Source of the DNA: an uncultured Collinsella sp. | GTDB lineage: Bacteria > Actinomycetota > Coriobacteriia > Coriobacteriales > Coriobacteriaceae | DNA: 16,674 bases | Assembly: GCA_900548565.1 (NCBI GenBank) | Contig: URKV01000029.1 | Span: forward strand, 1 to 16,674 | Direction: 5' to 3' | Shown: positions 1-5,788 of the stretch, piece by piece | Numbering within the stretch: position 1 is the stretch's first letter | Layout: the number at the start of each line of letters is the position of its first letter | Position numbers and translations under genes: made by a program | The notes under the pieces: generated by a model | Databases searched by the model: none | What the model was told of the DNA's origin: nothing | The model's input: only the letters and a program-made list of their open reading frames with translations

Positions 1-352
1 AACAAATCCAAGTTAGACCATTTCAAATGGTTCGATGTCTGCCCGGATGCGACACATCTGGTGTGTCCATCCTCGCAGTATCCGGTTCTCAAGGTGCACG
101 CCCCGCGGCTCATCCGGTCCGACCGGGCCGCGCGGCAAGGAGATATATTGCCAGACTGCGAAGCGATGTGGGACGTCAATTCCACTCTTCACAAGTCCTA
201 CACAACATATCGCTTCCTATATAAGTAATAGAAAGGCTGATGCAGAAATACTGCACGTATCAGATGATGACCCTTCGGTTAAGAGATATATAAAGATCGG
301 TCACCTTTAAGTGTCTATCTACCCGCGCTTTTGCTATATAAACCAGCGCTTC
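1..352 (-). promoter_or_regulatory. Probable rRNA operon promoter/leader running off the contig
   Basis: No convincing protein gene is present here. Read on the minus strand, the block is AT-rich with three TATATA boxes (335-340, 287-292, 218-223), then becomes GC-rich and structured. It holds a nested hairpin at 132-104 (CGCGGC/GCCGCG around CCGGT/ACCGG), the motif TTGAGAACCGGATACTGCG from 92, a hairpin at 72-45 (GGATG-GACACA/TGTGTC-CATCC) and a palindrome at 31-17 (ACCATTT/AAATGGT). TTGAGAAC after a boxA-like stretch is typical of pre-rRNA leaders and spacers in high-GC Gram-positives. A contig ending right after it fits a collapsed multicopy rRNA operon. No clean -35 box was found. The rRNA itself is not in the window, so the call is an inference. 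Confidence 0.42.
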
Positions 353-393
353 AGATAAAAAGAGGGAGCGCCGCGCACAACGCGACACTCCCC
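353..393 (-). terminator. Rho-independent terminator after rplT
   Basis: On the minus strand GGGAGTGTCGCG (392-381) pairs with CGCGGCGCTCCC (375-364) over 12 bp with two G-U wobbles and a 5-nt loop. TCTTTTTATC follows. It lies 21 bases past the rplT stop and ends the infC-rpmI-rplT operon. Confidence 0.9.
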
Positions 394-413
394 TAGCGAT
401 TCAAGAGAATCTA

Positions 414-773
414 TTAGGCCTCGAGAGCCTTCTTGGCGATGGTAGCCAGCTCGTTGAAGGACTCGATGTCCTCGTAAGCCATCTGAGCCAGGACCTTGCG
501 GTCGAGCTCGATGCCGGCAACCTTCAGGCCGTGCATGAACTGAGAGTAAGAGATGTCGTTCAGACGAGCAGCAGCGTTGATACGAGTGATCCAGAGAGAA
601 CGGATCTCGCGCTTCTTGTTGCGGCGATCACGATACTGATACTGCAGAGAGTGCTGGACCTGCTCTTTAGCATGCTTGTAAGTACGCGAAGCGGCACCGT
701 AGTAACCCTTCGCACGGTGCATAACGGTACGGCGCTTCTTCTTGGCGGCAACAGCGCGCTTAATACGTGCCAT
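414..773 (-). CDS. rplT: 50S ribosomal protein L20
   Basis: This is ribosomal protein L20, an early-assembly protein that binds 23S rRNA and is needed to build the 50S subunit. The 119-residue length is normal for the family. Family motifs visible are the basic N-terminus (MARIKRAV), AKGYYGA at about 22-28, YRDRRNKKREIRSLWITRINAA at about 47-68, and SYSQFMHGLK in the globular C-terminal domain. The ATG is preceded by AGGAG with a spacing of about 10 bases. It is the last gene of infC-rpmI-rplT, 46 bases after rpmI, and is followed by a strong intrinsic terminator. In several bacteria L20 represses this operon by binding its leader RNA. The structured leader seen upstream of infC would allow that here, but L20 binding is not shown by the sequence. 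Confidence 0.98.
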   Translation of the reverse strand: MARIKRAVAAKKKRRTVMHRAKGYYGAASRTYKHAKEQVQHSLQYQYRDRRNKKREIRSLWITRINAAARLNDISYSQFMHGLKVAGIELDRKVLAQMAYEDIESFNELATIAKKALEA

Positions 774-819
774 GTTCTATCAACTCCTAGACGGTAAAAC
801 GAAAAACGGGAACGCGAAC

Positions 820-1011
820 TTAGGCGAGACGCGACTTGATGACCTTGCGGTCGGCAGCGGCGATCTCGGTCTCCTGACGGAAGCCACGCTTACGCTTGGT
901 GGACTTCTTGCTCAGGATGTGGCTCTTGAAAGCCTTGGCGCGCATAAGCTTGCCGGTACCAGTCTTGCGGAAACGCTTCTTGGTGCCGCTGTGGGACTTC
1001 ATCTTAGGCAT
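820..1011 (-). CDS. rpmI: 50S ribosomal protein L35
   Basis: This is ribosomal protein L35, a small basic component of the large subunit. It has 63 residues, the usual size, and starts MPKMKSHSGTKKRFRKTGTG. That N-terminus is diagnostic for the family, including the KSHSGTKKRF block. The C-terminal part is rich in lysine and arginine (KKSTKRKRGFRQ), as expected of an rRNA-binding protein. The ATG follows AAGGAG with a 6-base spacer, a strong ribosome binding site. It sits between infC (32 bases upstream) and rplT (46 bases downstream), the arrangement conserved across bacteria. Confidence 0.98.
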   Translation of the reverse strand: MPKMKSHSGTKKRFRKTGTGKLMRAKAFKSHILSKKSTKRKRGFRQETEIAAADRKVIKSRLA

Positions 1012-1043
1012 GAAATACTCCTTAATCGGTTACAGAACACTAG

Positions 1044-1598
1044 TTACTTGGTATCGCTTGCCGCTTTATCCTCATCGAAGGCGCCCTTAATCGGGGCGAG
1101 CAGCATAAGCATGTTACGGCCTTCCATCTTAGGCTTGGACTCGACCGTAGCGTAAGGCTTGAGATCCTCGGCGAGACGCTCGAGAACGTTAAGGCCCTGC
1201 TCCGGGTGAGCCATCTCACGGCCGCGGAACATGATGGTGATCTTAACGCGTGCGCCCTTCTTGAGGAAACGCAGAACGTGGCCCTTCTTGGTCTCGTAGT
1301 CGCCAACGTCGATCTTGGGTCGGAACTTCATTTCCTTGACCTCGACCTTGGACTGGTTCTTACGAGCAGCCTTGGCCTTCATGGCCTGCTGGTACTTGAA
1401 CTTACCGTAGTCCATGACCTTGCAGACCGGCGGCTCCGCGTTGGGAGCGATCTCGACCAGGTCGAGACCCTGATCGTCGGCGACACGCTGGGCATCGCGG
1501 ATGGCGAACAGGCCGAGCTGAGAGCCATCGACGCCAATCAAACGGCACGAAGATGCAGTAATCTCGTCGTTGATGCGGGTGTCATCAGACTTAGCTAT
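1044..1598 (-). CDS. infC: Translation initiation factor IF-3, probable ATA start
   Basis: IF-3 binds the 30S subunit, prevents premature 50S joining and proofreads start-codon and initiator-tRNA pairing. The N-domain (DDTRINDEI...LIGVDGSQLG, DLVEIAPNAEPPVCKVMDYGKFKY), the basic linker and the C-domain (MKFRPKIDVGDYETK, VKITIMFRGREMAHPEQG) are all intact. I chose ATA at 1598-1596 as the start. A full GGAGGT (1611-1606) lies exactly 7 bases upstream, and the product then begins MAKSDDTRINDEI, typical for IF-3 (184 residues). The in-frame ATG at 1613 would add five residues, but it overlaps the Shine-Dalgarno itself and has only a T run before it. A rare AUN start is the known basis of IF-3 autoregulation (AUU in E. 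coli). The gene heads infC-rpmI-rplT. Confidence 0.95.
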   Translation of the reverse strand: MAKSDDTRINDEITASSCRLIGVDGSQLGLFAIRDAQRVADDQGLDLVEIAPNAEPPVCKVMDYGKFKYQQAMKAKAARKNQSKVEVKEMKFRPKIDVGDYETKKGHVLRFLKKGARVKITIMFRGREMAHPEQGLNVLERLAEDLKPYATVESKPKMEGRNMLMLLAPIKGAFDEDKAASDTK

Positions 1599-1617
1599 TT
1601 TCCCTACCTCCATTCAT

Positions 1618-1651
1618 AAAAAAATAACCCGGCGCTTCTTTGCAACCAGGT
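1618..1651 (-). terminator. Candidate attenuator in the infC leader
   Basis: On the minus strand ACCTGG (1651-1646) can pair with CCGGGT (1632-1627) across a 13-nt loop, followed by TA and seven T (1624-1618). It ends only a few bases before the infC Shine-Dalgarno. CGGGTT (1631-1626) could instead pair with AACCCG (1745-1740) upstream, giving two exclusive folds. L20-regulated leaders of this operon work by premature termination. Here the mechanism is an inference from structure, and the stem is short. Confidence 0.42.
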
Positions 1652-1731
1652 CGTACGCATAGACATCCTCGGTATGAGGAAGGTAATCTAAGTTGTATGA
1701 CCAGTCAGCTGCTCATTGGCGCCAAAAGGTG

Positions 1732-1774
1732 GGAACCCTCGGGTTCCTCTTTAGGGCATTGCGGGAACAATGCC
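1732..1774 (-). promoter_or_regulatory. Two stable hairpins in the infC 5' leader
   Basis: On the minus strand GGCATTG/CAATGCC (1774-1768 with 1761-1755) and GGAACCC/GGGTTCC (1747-1741 with 1738-1732) form perfect adjacent stems. The palindrome TTGGCGCCAA follows at about 1724-1715. This compact structure lies between the putative promoter and the attenuator and may be the regulatory platform of the operon. I cannot assign a known RNA family by eye. Confidence 0.45.
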
Positions 1775-1780
1775 TTGCGA

Positions 1781-1809
1781 ATAATAACACGTACAGCGCG
1801 TTATCACAT
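1781..1809 (-). promoter_or_regulatory. Candidate promoter of infC-rpmI-rplT
   Basis: TATTAT (1786-1781) is a good -10 box. The hexamer 17 bases upstream, ATGTGA (1809-1804), is a poor -35. A transcript from here would carry a leader of about 175 nt containing the hairpins and attenuator. The position, just past the second tRNA terminator, makes sense. Confidence 0.4.
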
Positions 1810-1815
1810 TACGTA

Positions 1816-1881
1816 CACGAAAAAGGGGGCCGCAACCCCCTCGAACGCTCACTTGCATGTATGGTGCCCGAGGCGAGACTC
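1816..1881 (-). repeat. Second copy of the tRNA-Leu 3' end plus terminator
   Basis: These 66 bases match 2000-2065 at 64 positions. On the minus strand they contain the last 20 bases of tRNA-Leu including CCA (1881-1862), the same 21-base linker, and the same terminator (GGGGG/CCCCC with T run, 1842-1820). The rest of the tRNA is missing, so this is a remnant and not a gene. It is either the scar of a deleted tandem tRNA-Leu or the trace of an integration at the tRNA 3' end. The terminator it carries still looks functional and would insulate infC from the tRNA gene. Confidence 0.85.
1820..1842 (-). terminator. Terminator copy belonging to the tRNA remnant
   Basis: On the minus strand GGGGG TTGCGG CCCCC is followed by a run of five T. 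The hairpin is the same as the one after the intact tRNA-Leu gene, 184 bases away. Confidence 0.75.
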
Positions 1882-1999
1882 AAAGGGCCTTCGCTTCGCG
1901 AAGCCCCGGGCTTCGGGCGCGTGGCGCCCTCGCCACGCTCCGCTACAAACAGGCCACAGGCCTGTTTGCTTAACGCTTCGCGCGCTCACGCGAGTTCGG
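1882..1999. repeat. Palindrome cluster between the tRNA tail copies
   Basis: This non-coding stretch separates the two tRNA 3'-tail copies and is packed with short perfect inverted repeats. They are CTTCGCGAAG (1894-1903), GAAGCCC-C-GGGCTTC (1900-1914), GGGCGC-GTG-GCGCCC (1915-1929) and CAAACAGGCC-ACA-GGCCTGTTTG (1946-1968). No T-rich tail follows, so they are not ordinary terminators. They resemble REP-type intergenic repeats, but whether the motif recurs in the genome cannot be seen here. Confidence 0.6.
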
Positions 2000-2003
2000 C
2001 ACG

Positions 2004-2026
2004 AAAAAGGGGGCCGCAACCCCCTT
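2004..2026 (-). terminator. Terminator of tRNA-Leu
   Basis: On the minus strand AAGGGGG TTGCGG CCCCCTT is followed by further T (2008-2004), a compact intrinsic terminator 19 bases past the tRNA CCA end. Confidence 0.85.
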
Positions 2027-2045
2027 GAACGCTCGCTTGCATGTA

Positions 2046-2132
2046 TGGTGCCCGAGGCGAGACTCGAACTCGCACGTTGTTGCCAACGGTGGATTTTGAG
2101 TCCACTGCGTCTGCCAATTCCGCCACTCGGGC
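2046..2132 (-). tRNA. tRNA-Leu (anticodon CAA)
   Basis: The 87 bases fold as a class II tRNA. The acceptor stem is GCCCGAG (2132-2126) with CTCGGGC (2056-2050), discriminator A at 2049 and encoded CCA at 2048-2046. T8-G9 and the D arm GCGGAATTGGCAGACGC follow. The anticodon stem GTGGA/TCCAC encloses the loop CTCAAAA, which places anticodon CAA at 2098-2096, reading UUG. A long variable arm (GTTGGCAACAAC region) and GTTCGAG in the T loop confirm leucine-type class II. The gene is 39 bases past the stop of the transglutaminase-like gene with no terminator between, so read-through from upstream is possible. Confidence 0.97.
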
Positions 2133-2171
2133 ACGTAATGCGTGAGTTAGTTTATCACAGCTTTCTACCGA

Positions 2172-3605
2172 TTAGTCCGAAAATGGAACTTCGAGCATTT
2201 CGATGAGTTCGACCGTGCGTAGCATCTCGCGCTGACGGCATCCGCGACCGTCGACCGAAGCCTCACCCATCTGGTTATCGTAAGGGTCCTCGCGCATGCC
2301 GTCGAAAGAGGGCTCAAACTCTGCCTGGAATCGATTGTTGGCCACCATACGCCATGGGTCGAGATTGCCAAAGTAGTGACGGCGGCGCCACTCCTCCCCC
2401 ATCCTGCGAGCAGAAGATCCAAATGACACGTCGGCGTTGAGCCAACCGGTCTGCGGCGTATAGAACTCTGCCCAGTCGTGCGACCCCACCGAATCGGGCG
2501 CAACGTAGAGGCCGCTCTGCCAACGGGCAAGCACGCCCGCGATACGGCACATGGTGATAAACGTGAGCGCCATAACGCCGCAATCGCCGCGGAGCGAATG
2601 CGCGCAGTCATCGGCAATAGATCCCAAAAGCAAGTACGGCGGCTGATAGCGATAGTCGATATACTGCGTCAGGTAATCATAGATAGCACGGGCGCGATCG
2701 AGCGGATCCTCGAGTCCGCCAACAACGCTGGCCGTCAGCTGCTGCAGATACGGCGTAAATGCAATGTGCGGACGGTCCTCGGAAATATCCTCGGGCAGAG
2801 GCGCGTCCATACGCGGATGAACCGGAAGTGTGCCACCGTAGACATCACAATAAGCAGCATCGATGTGATAACGATAAGTCACCGAGAATGAGCGCTCACT
2901 CGAAGAAGACCACGAGGCGGTACGCGCCGAAGCGTTCGCGGGAGCAACAGCACCCTCCGGCGTCATGTCGAGAATCTCGACCTGAGACTGTTGGCGGCAG
3001 GTGGCGGCAACGGGTAGCCAAGCGCGAACGGTCTCCCCCTCTAGAGCGCCGGGGACAGACAAGGACGCCTTAAGCGTAATAACGCGAGTCAATCCGTTTT
3101 GTGACTCCATCTCCTTGAGCATCTCGTTGCGCAGTGCAATTCCGTCCGTAGGATCGGGACGCATGCCGGGAACCTCTTTGGGATATACGCGAAGCGAATC
3201 GAGGAAGTTGTCGAGAACGAACAGCTCGCCATCGATAAAGCGCCAGTCAATACGCTTACGGTCAATCAGATCGTCAAACTGCTCCTCGGTAAACTCAGGC
3301 CACTCCTCGCGAATCATCGCAATAGCTCGATCGCGCGACACCGAAAAATGAAGCGGCGTCTCAAGCATGCGATACCGCTCGGCACGAACGCAAGCGGCCA
3401 ACGAGGGATCGGGATTTTGGGCAAGTAGACGGTCGCAGGCCTCAATAGCCTGCGAAAGATACCCCGCGTCCTTTAAACGCAGAATCTCGGGTGGCAAGCC
3501 AATATCTAGAAAACGGAAGTCATCATTGCAAACATCAACAGAGCAACCAACAGGACCCTCGTCAATAACCTTCCCATCCGAAGGCAGCACATTAATAACA
3601 GCCAT
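2172..3605 (-). CDS. Transglutaminase-like domain protein
   Basis: This 477-residue protein has a C-terminal transglutaminase-like (cysteine protease fold) core at about 300-400. The triad is visible: Cys342 in LRGDCGVMAL, His376 in SHDWAEFY and Asp392 in LNADVSFG. The N-terminal half (acidic, with an alpha-helical stretch at about 40-120) is not recognised. About 170-260 looks like a beta-rich prefix ending in SVTYRYHIDA, as often precedes such cores. No signal peptide or membrane segment is seen, so it is probably cytoplasmic; the substrate is unknown and could be peptide hydrolysis or crosslinking. I start at 3605 because GGAG lies 6 bases upstream and the longer ATG at 3641 falls inside a -10 box. 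The next gene in the same direction is tRNA-Leu. The fold is certain; the biological role is not. Confidence 0.85.
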   Translation of the reverse strand: MAVINVLPSDGKVIDEGPVGCSVDVCNDDFRFLDIGLPPEILRLKDAGYLSQAIEACDRLLAQNPDPSLAACVRAERYRMLETPLHFSVSRDRAIAMIREEWPEFTEEQFDDLIDRKRIDWRFIDGELFVLDNFLDSLRVYPKEVPGMRPDPTDGIALRNEMLKEMESQNGLTRVITLKASLSVPGALEGETVRAWLPVAATCRQQSQVEILDMTPEGAVAPANASARTASWSSSSERSFSVTYRYHIDAAYCDVYGGTLPVHPRMDAPLPEDISEDRPHIAFTPYLQQLTASVVGGLEDPLDRARAIYDYLTQYIDYRYQPPYLLLGSIADDCAHSLRGDCGVMALTFITMCRIAGVLARWQSGLYVAPDSVGSHDWAEFYTPQTGWLNADVSFGSSARRMGEEWRRRHYFGNLDPWRMVANNRFQAEFEPSFDGMREDPYDNQMGEASVDGRGCRQREMLRTVELIEMLEVPFSD

Positions 3606-3639
3606 ACCAAACTCCAAGTCATTAGAACTCTCGAAGCCC

Positions 3640-3669
3640 ATTGTAGCGAGATAAAAAAGAAAGCCCCAA
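3640..3669 (-). promoter_or_regulatory. Candidate promoter of the transglutaminase-like gene
   Basis: TACAAT (3645-3640) is a five-of-six match to the -10 box, with TTGGGG (3669-3664) at an 18-base spacing. Transcription would begin near 3633. That excludes the ATG at 3641 and supports the start at 3605. Confidence 0.45.
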
Positions 3670-3710
3670 CAAGGGAGCCATCAACACCGCCGAGCGGTAG
3701 TCAAAAAATG

Positions 3711-3802
3711 AATTCAGCCCAGTAACCCTGTAGCGAGTTAACGAAGGAGGCCCCGTTTCCCCGGAGCTGATTCCGTCGCGCGACTTCTGGCAAAGCCAGT
3801 AG
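3711..3802. repeat. Diverged copy A of a 92-base direct repeat
   Basis: This aligns with 3810-3902: AATTCAG, GTAACCCTG, GAAGGA, GCCCCGT, CGCGACTTCTGGC and AAGCCAG recur in the same order about 99 bases apart. It keeps the small hairpin CTGGC-AAA-GCCAG but lacks the right-hand arm that completes the second copy into a long palindrome, so it looks like a decayed half-element. It lies in the 314-base gap between the aldolase and the transglutaminase-like gene, where no coding potential is seen. Confidence 0.7.
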
Positions 3803-3809
3803 CCATCTT

Positions 3810-3938
3810 AATTCAGACTCGTAACCCTGCGACGTTAAACGAAGGAAGCCCCGTCCCCCGGAACTGTTTCCTTGGCGCGACTTCTGGCGAAGCCAGGTGA
3901 GCGCAAAGGAAACAGTGTAGGGGGACGGGGCTTCCGAC
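3810..3938. repeat. Copy B: large three-tier palindromic element
   Basis: The second copy of the 92-base repeat is completed by an inverted arm. Perfect stems nest as 3844-3859 with 3920-3935 (16 bp, GGAAGCCCCGTCCCCC), 3864-3873 with 3906-3915 (CTGTTTCCTT) and 3884-3888 with 3892-3896 (CTGGC). Weaker similarity extends outward (GCGACGTTAAAC on the left; GCGTCGCTAAAC as the complement on the right). It sits 20 bases past the aldolase stop, so the RNA hairpin may protect or end the fba transcript, though no clean T run follows. The shape and the neighbouring half-copy suggest a MITE- or REP-like repeat without coding capacity. Confidence 0.75.
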
Positions 3939-3955
3939 GGGAAGTTTAGCGACGC

Positions 3956-4822
3956 TTACGCCTTGTTGACGGAGCCAAACTCCTCCATGAGCTCCTTGGT
4001 GCGGGCAACGATGTTGTCGCGACCAGGCTTGAGGAGCTTGCGGGGGTCAAAGCCCTTGCCCTGCTGATCCTTGCCGGCCTCGATGTACTCGCGAACACCC
4101 TTGGCGAAGACGAGCTGCAGATCGGTGTTGACGTTGATCTTGGAGATACCCAGGGAGATGGCCTTCTTGATCTGATCCTCGGGGATGCCGGTGCCACCGT
4201 GCAGGACGAGGGGCAGGTCGCCGGTCTGAGCCTTGATCTCGCCCAGGCGCTCGAAGGAAAGGCCAGCCCAGTCGGCAGGGTACACGCCGTGGATGTTGCC
4301 GATACCGCAGGCGAGGAAGTCGACGCCCAGGTCAGCAATCTGCTTGCACTCAGCAGGATCAGCGAGCTCGCCGCTGGAGGTCACGCCGTCCTCGGTGCCG
4401 CCGATGCCGCCGACCTCGGCCTCGATGGACATGCCCTTGGAGTGGGCAAGCTCAACGAGCTCCTTGGTGCGGTCGAGGTTAAGCTGGAAGGTCTCCTCGT
4501 GAGAGCCGTCATACATGATGGACGTGAAGCCGGCCTCGATGCACTTGAAGCAGTCCTCGTAAGAACCGTGATCGAGGTGAAGGGCGACGGGAACGGTAAC
4601 GCCCGTGGCCTCGACGGCAGCCTTGACCATGTCGGCGCAGACCTTGAAACCGCCCATCCACTTAGCGGCACCAGCGGTGCACTGAAGGATCAGCGGAGAC
4701 TTGGCCTCCTCGGCGGCCTGGAGAATAGCCAGGGTCCACTCGAGGTTGTTGGTGTTGAAGGCACCGAGACCGTACTTGCCGGCCTCGGCCTTCTTGAGCA
4801 TGTCTGCTGCGTTGACGAGCAT
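3956..4822 (-). CDS. fba: Class II fructose-1,6-bisphosphate aldolase
   Basis: This Zn-dependent aldolase cleaves fructose-1,6-bisphosphate to dihydroxyacetone phosphate and glyceraldehyde-3-phosphate in glycolysis (reverse in gluconeogenesis), in the cytoplasm. The 288-residue length fits the family. Visible are LHLDHGS (Asp84, metal-ligand His85), the acidic stretch SIEAEVGGIGG (131-142), GNIHG (His178), LHGGTG (His208) and the phosphate-binding INVNTDLQ (229-236). AGGAGG 8 bases before the ATG at 4822 fixes the start; further open frame upstream is non-coding. The related tagatose-bisphosphate aldolases (GatY/KbaY) share the fold, but standing alone without sugar-specific genes favours glycolytic Fba. 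It is probably monocistronic, with a long palindromic element directly downstream. Confidence 0.95.
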   Translation of the reverse strand: MLVNAADMLKKAEAGKYGLGAFNTNNLEWTLAILQAAEEAKSPLILQCTAGAAKWMGGFKVCADMVKAAVEATGVTVPVALHLDHGSYEDCFKCIEAGFTSIMYDGSHEETFQLNLDRTKELVELAHSKGMSIEAEVGGIGGTEDGVTSSGELADPAECKQIADLGVDFLACGIGNIHGVYPADWAGLSFERLGEIKAQTGDLPLVLHGGTGIPEDQIKKAISLGISKINVNTDLQLVFAKGVREYIEAGKDQQGKGFDPRKLLKPGRDNIVARTKELMEEFGSVNKA

Positions 4823-4862
4823 AAAAGAAACCTCCTGTAAGGTTGCTCCGATAACGCCTGAG

Positions 4863-4871
4863 ATTTTACCA
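4863..4871 (-). promoter_or_regulatory. Candidate extended -10 promoter of fba
   Basis: On the minus strand TGG-TAAAAT (4871-4863) forms an extended -10 element about 40 bases before the fba ATG. No strong -35 is present (TTTATG at an 18-base spacing). The complementary pair TTCGT/ACGAA occurs just upstream, but is too short to call an operator. Confidence 0.4.
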
Positions 4872-5016
4872 CGACATACCCGAGCATAAACGTTCGTTTG
4901 TTCACGAATACCATCCGATTGGACAAATTTTGACCGTTTGCCCCACAGAATCGACCCACTGGGGAAAATAGCTTGACGATTGAGCGGTCTTCGTGGTTCG
5001 AAAGACGGCTTCGAGC

Positions 5017-5700
5017 CTACATCTGCATAAACGGGTTCTGCATAAGTTCGCGCGCCATCGTGGTCGAATCGCCATGGCCCGTCAAGCAAACGGTATCGGG
5101 CGGAAGCATCTTGGCAAGTTTGGAGAGCGAGCGCATAATCGCCGCCTCGTCACCGCCGGAAAGATCGGTACGACCGTGGCTGCCCGGGAAAAGCGTGTCG
5201 CCCACAAAGGCGATGTTCCCCTGCTCGGTCGCGGCGAACAGGACGATGCCGCCCGGCGTATGCCCCGGCGCCTCGATCACCTGCAGGCAGACGTCGCCCA
5301 CCTCGATTGTATCGCCCTCGGCAAGCAAACGCGTCGGCTCACCCGGATCGGGTGTCTCGATACCCCACATGGCGCGCTGCTCCTCGATATTTGCGCGAGG
5401 TACCGTCACGTCCTTAGCGCACAACTCATATAGCGCGCTGTCGCCAACGACAGCTCGAACCCCGGCAACCCCGCCAACATGGTCGGCATGACCGTGCGTG
5501 CAGACAGAGCCGAGTACGCGCACCTCGGGATGCGCGGTGCGGATATGCTCCACAAGACGCTCGCCCTCCCACGCCGGATCGACGATTAAGCACTCGTCAT
5601 TCGAAATCACGGCGTAGCTGTTGGTCTGAATCGGGCCGTTGACGAGCGCCTCAATCGAAGCCGTGCCTCGGGGTGTCAGGTCCAAAGTCATATCGTCCAT
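5017..5700 (-). CDS. MBL-fold metallo-hydrolase, glyoxalase II-like
   Basis: This 227-residue protein is a metallo-beta-lactamase-fold hydrolase of the glyoxalase II-like group. All metal ligands are present: THGHADH (His69, His71, Asp73, His74), His147 in APGHTPGG, Asp168 in FVGDTLFPGSHGRTD and His209 in LTGHGD. The substrate is probably a small thioester or ester; S-lactoylglutathione is unlikely if the organism lacks glutathione. I chose ATG at 5700 because the AAGGAGG upstream is then 8 bases away; the ATG at 5706 would be only 2 bases from it. It is the last gene after recJ and rel, 88 bases beyond rel with a hairpin between. MBL genes near rel and recJ are common in Gram-positives, but the functional link is not known. 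Confidence 0.9.
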   Translation of the reverse strand: MDDMTLDLTPRGTASIEALVNGPIQTNSYAVISNDECLIVDPAWEGERLVEHIRTAHPEVRVLGSVCTHGHADHVGGVAGVRAVVGDSALYELCAKDVTVPRANIEEQRAMWGIETPDPGEPTRLLAEGDTIEVGDVCLQVIEAPGHTPGGIVLFAATEQGNIAFVGDTLFPGSHGRTDLSGGDEAAIMRSLSKLAKMLPPDTVCLTGHGDSTTMARELMQNPFMQM

Positions 5701-5717
5701 GCGCATACCCTCCTTCT

Positions 5718-5753
5718 AAAATACGCTCGAGGCACCAAACGATGCCTCGAGCG
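5718..5753 (-). terminator. Hairpin between rel and the MBL gene
   Basis: On the minus strand CGCTCGAGGCA (5753-5743) pairs perfectly over 11 bp with TGCCTCGAGCG (5734-5724) around an 8-nt loop, then TATTTT follows. The Shine-Dalgarno of the MBL gene comes right after. It may be a partial terminator that lowers MBL expression relative to rel, or an RNA processing site. Confidence 0.55.
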
Positions 5754-5788
5754 CAACCAATATCTATGATGCTGAGAGGCTCTCGCAC

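Noticed and set aside
148..228. 26-residue plus-strand frame starting TTG after AAGGAG
   Set aside because: The ribosome site and spacing are good, but the peptide is unrecognisable, ends quickly and lies antisense to the structured leader-like region; chance is as likely.
35..310. Plus-strand frame of 91 residues at the left end
   Set aside because: There is no ribosome site, no recognisable domain and atypical composition, and it overlaps structured non-coding sequence.
1640..2206. Open frame of 188 residues on the plus strand
   Set aside because: It runs through both tRNA-tail copies and antisense to tRNA-Leu; the MVPEARLELARC-type peptide is a well-known spurious product of reading across a tRNA gene.
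4823..5089. N-terminal extension of the aldolase frame
   Set aside because: The extra 89 residues do not resemble any aldolase, and the strong AGGAGG before the internal ATG plus a promoter-like element within the extension show it is untranslated.
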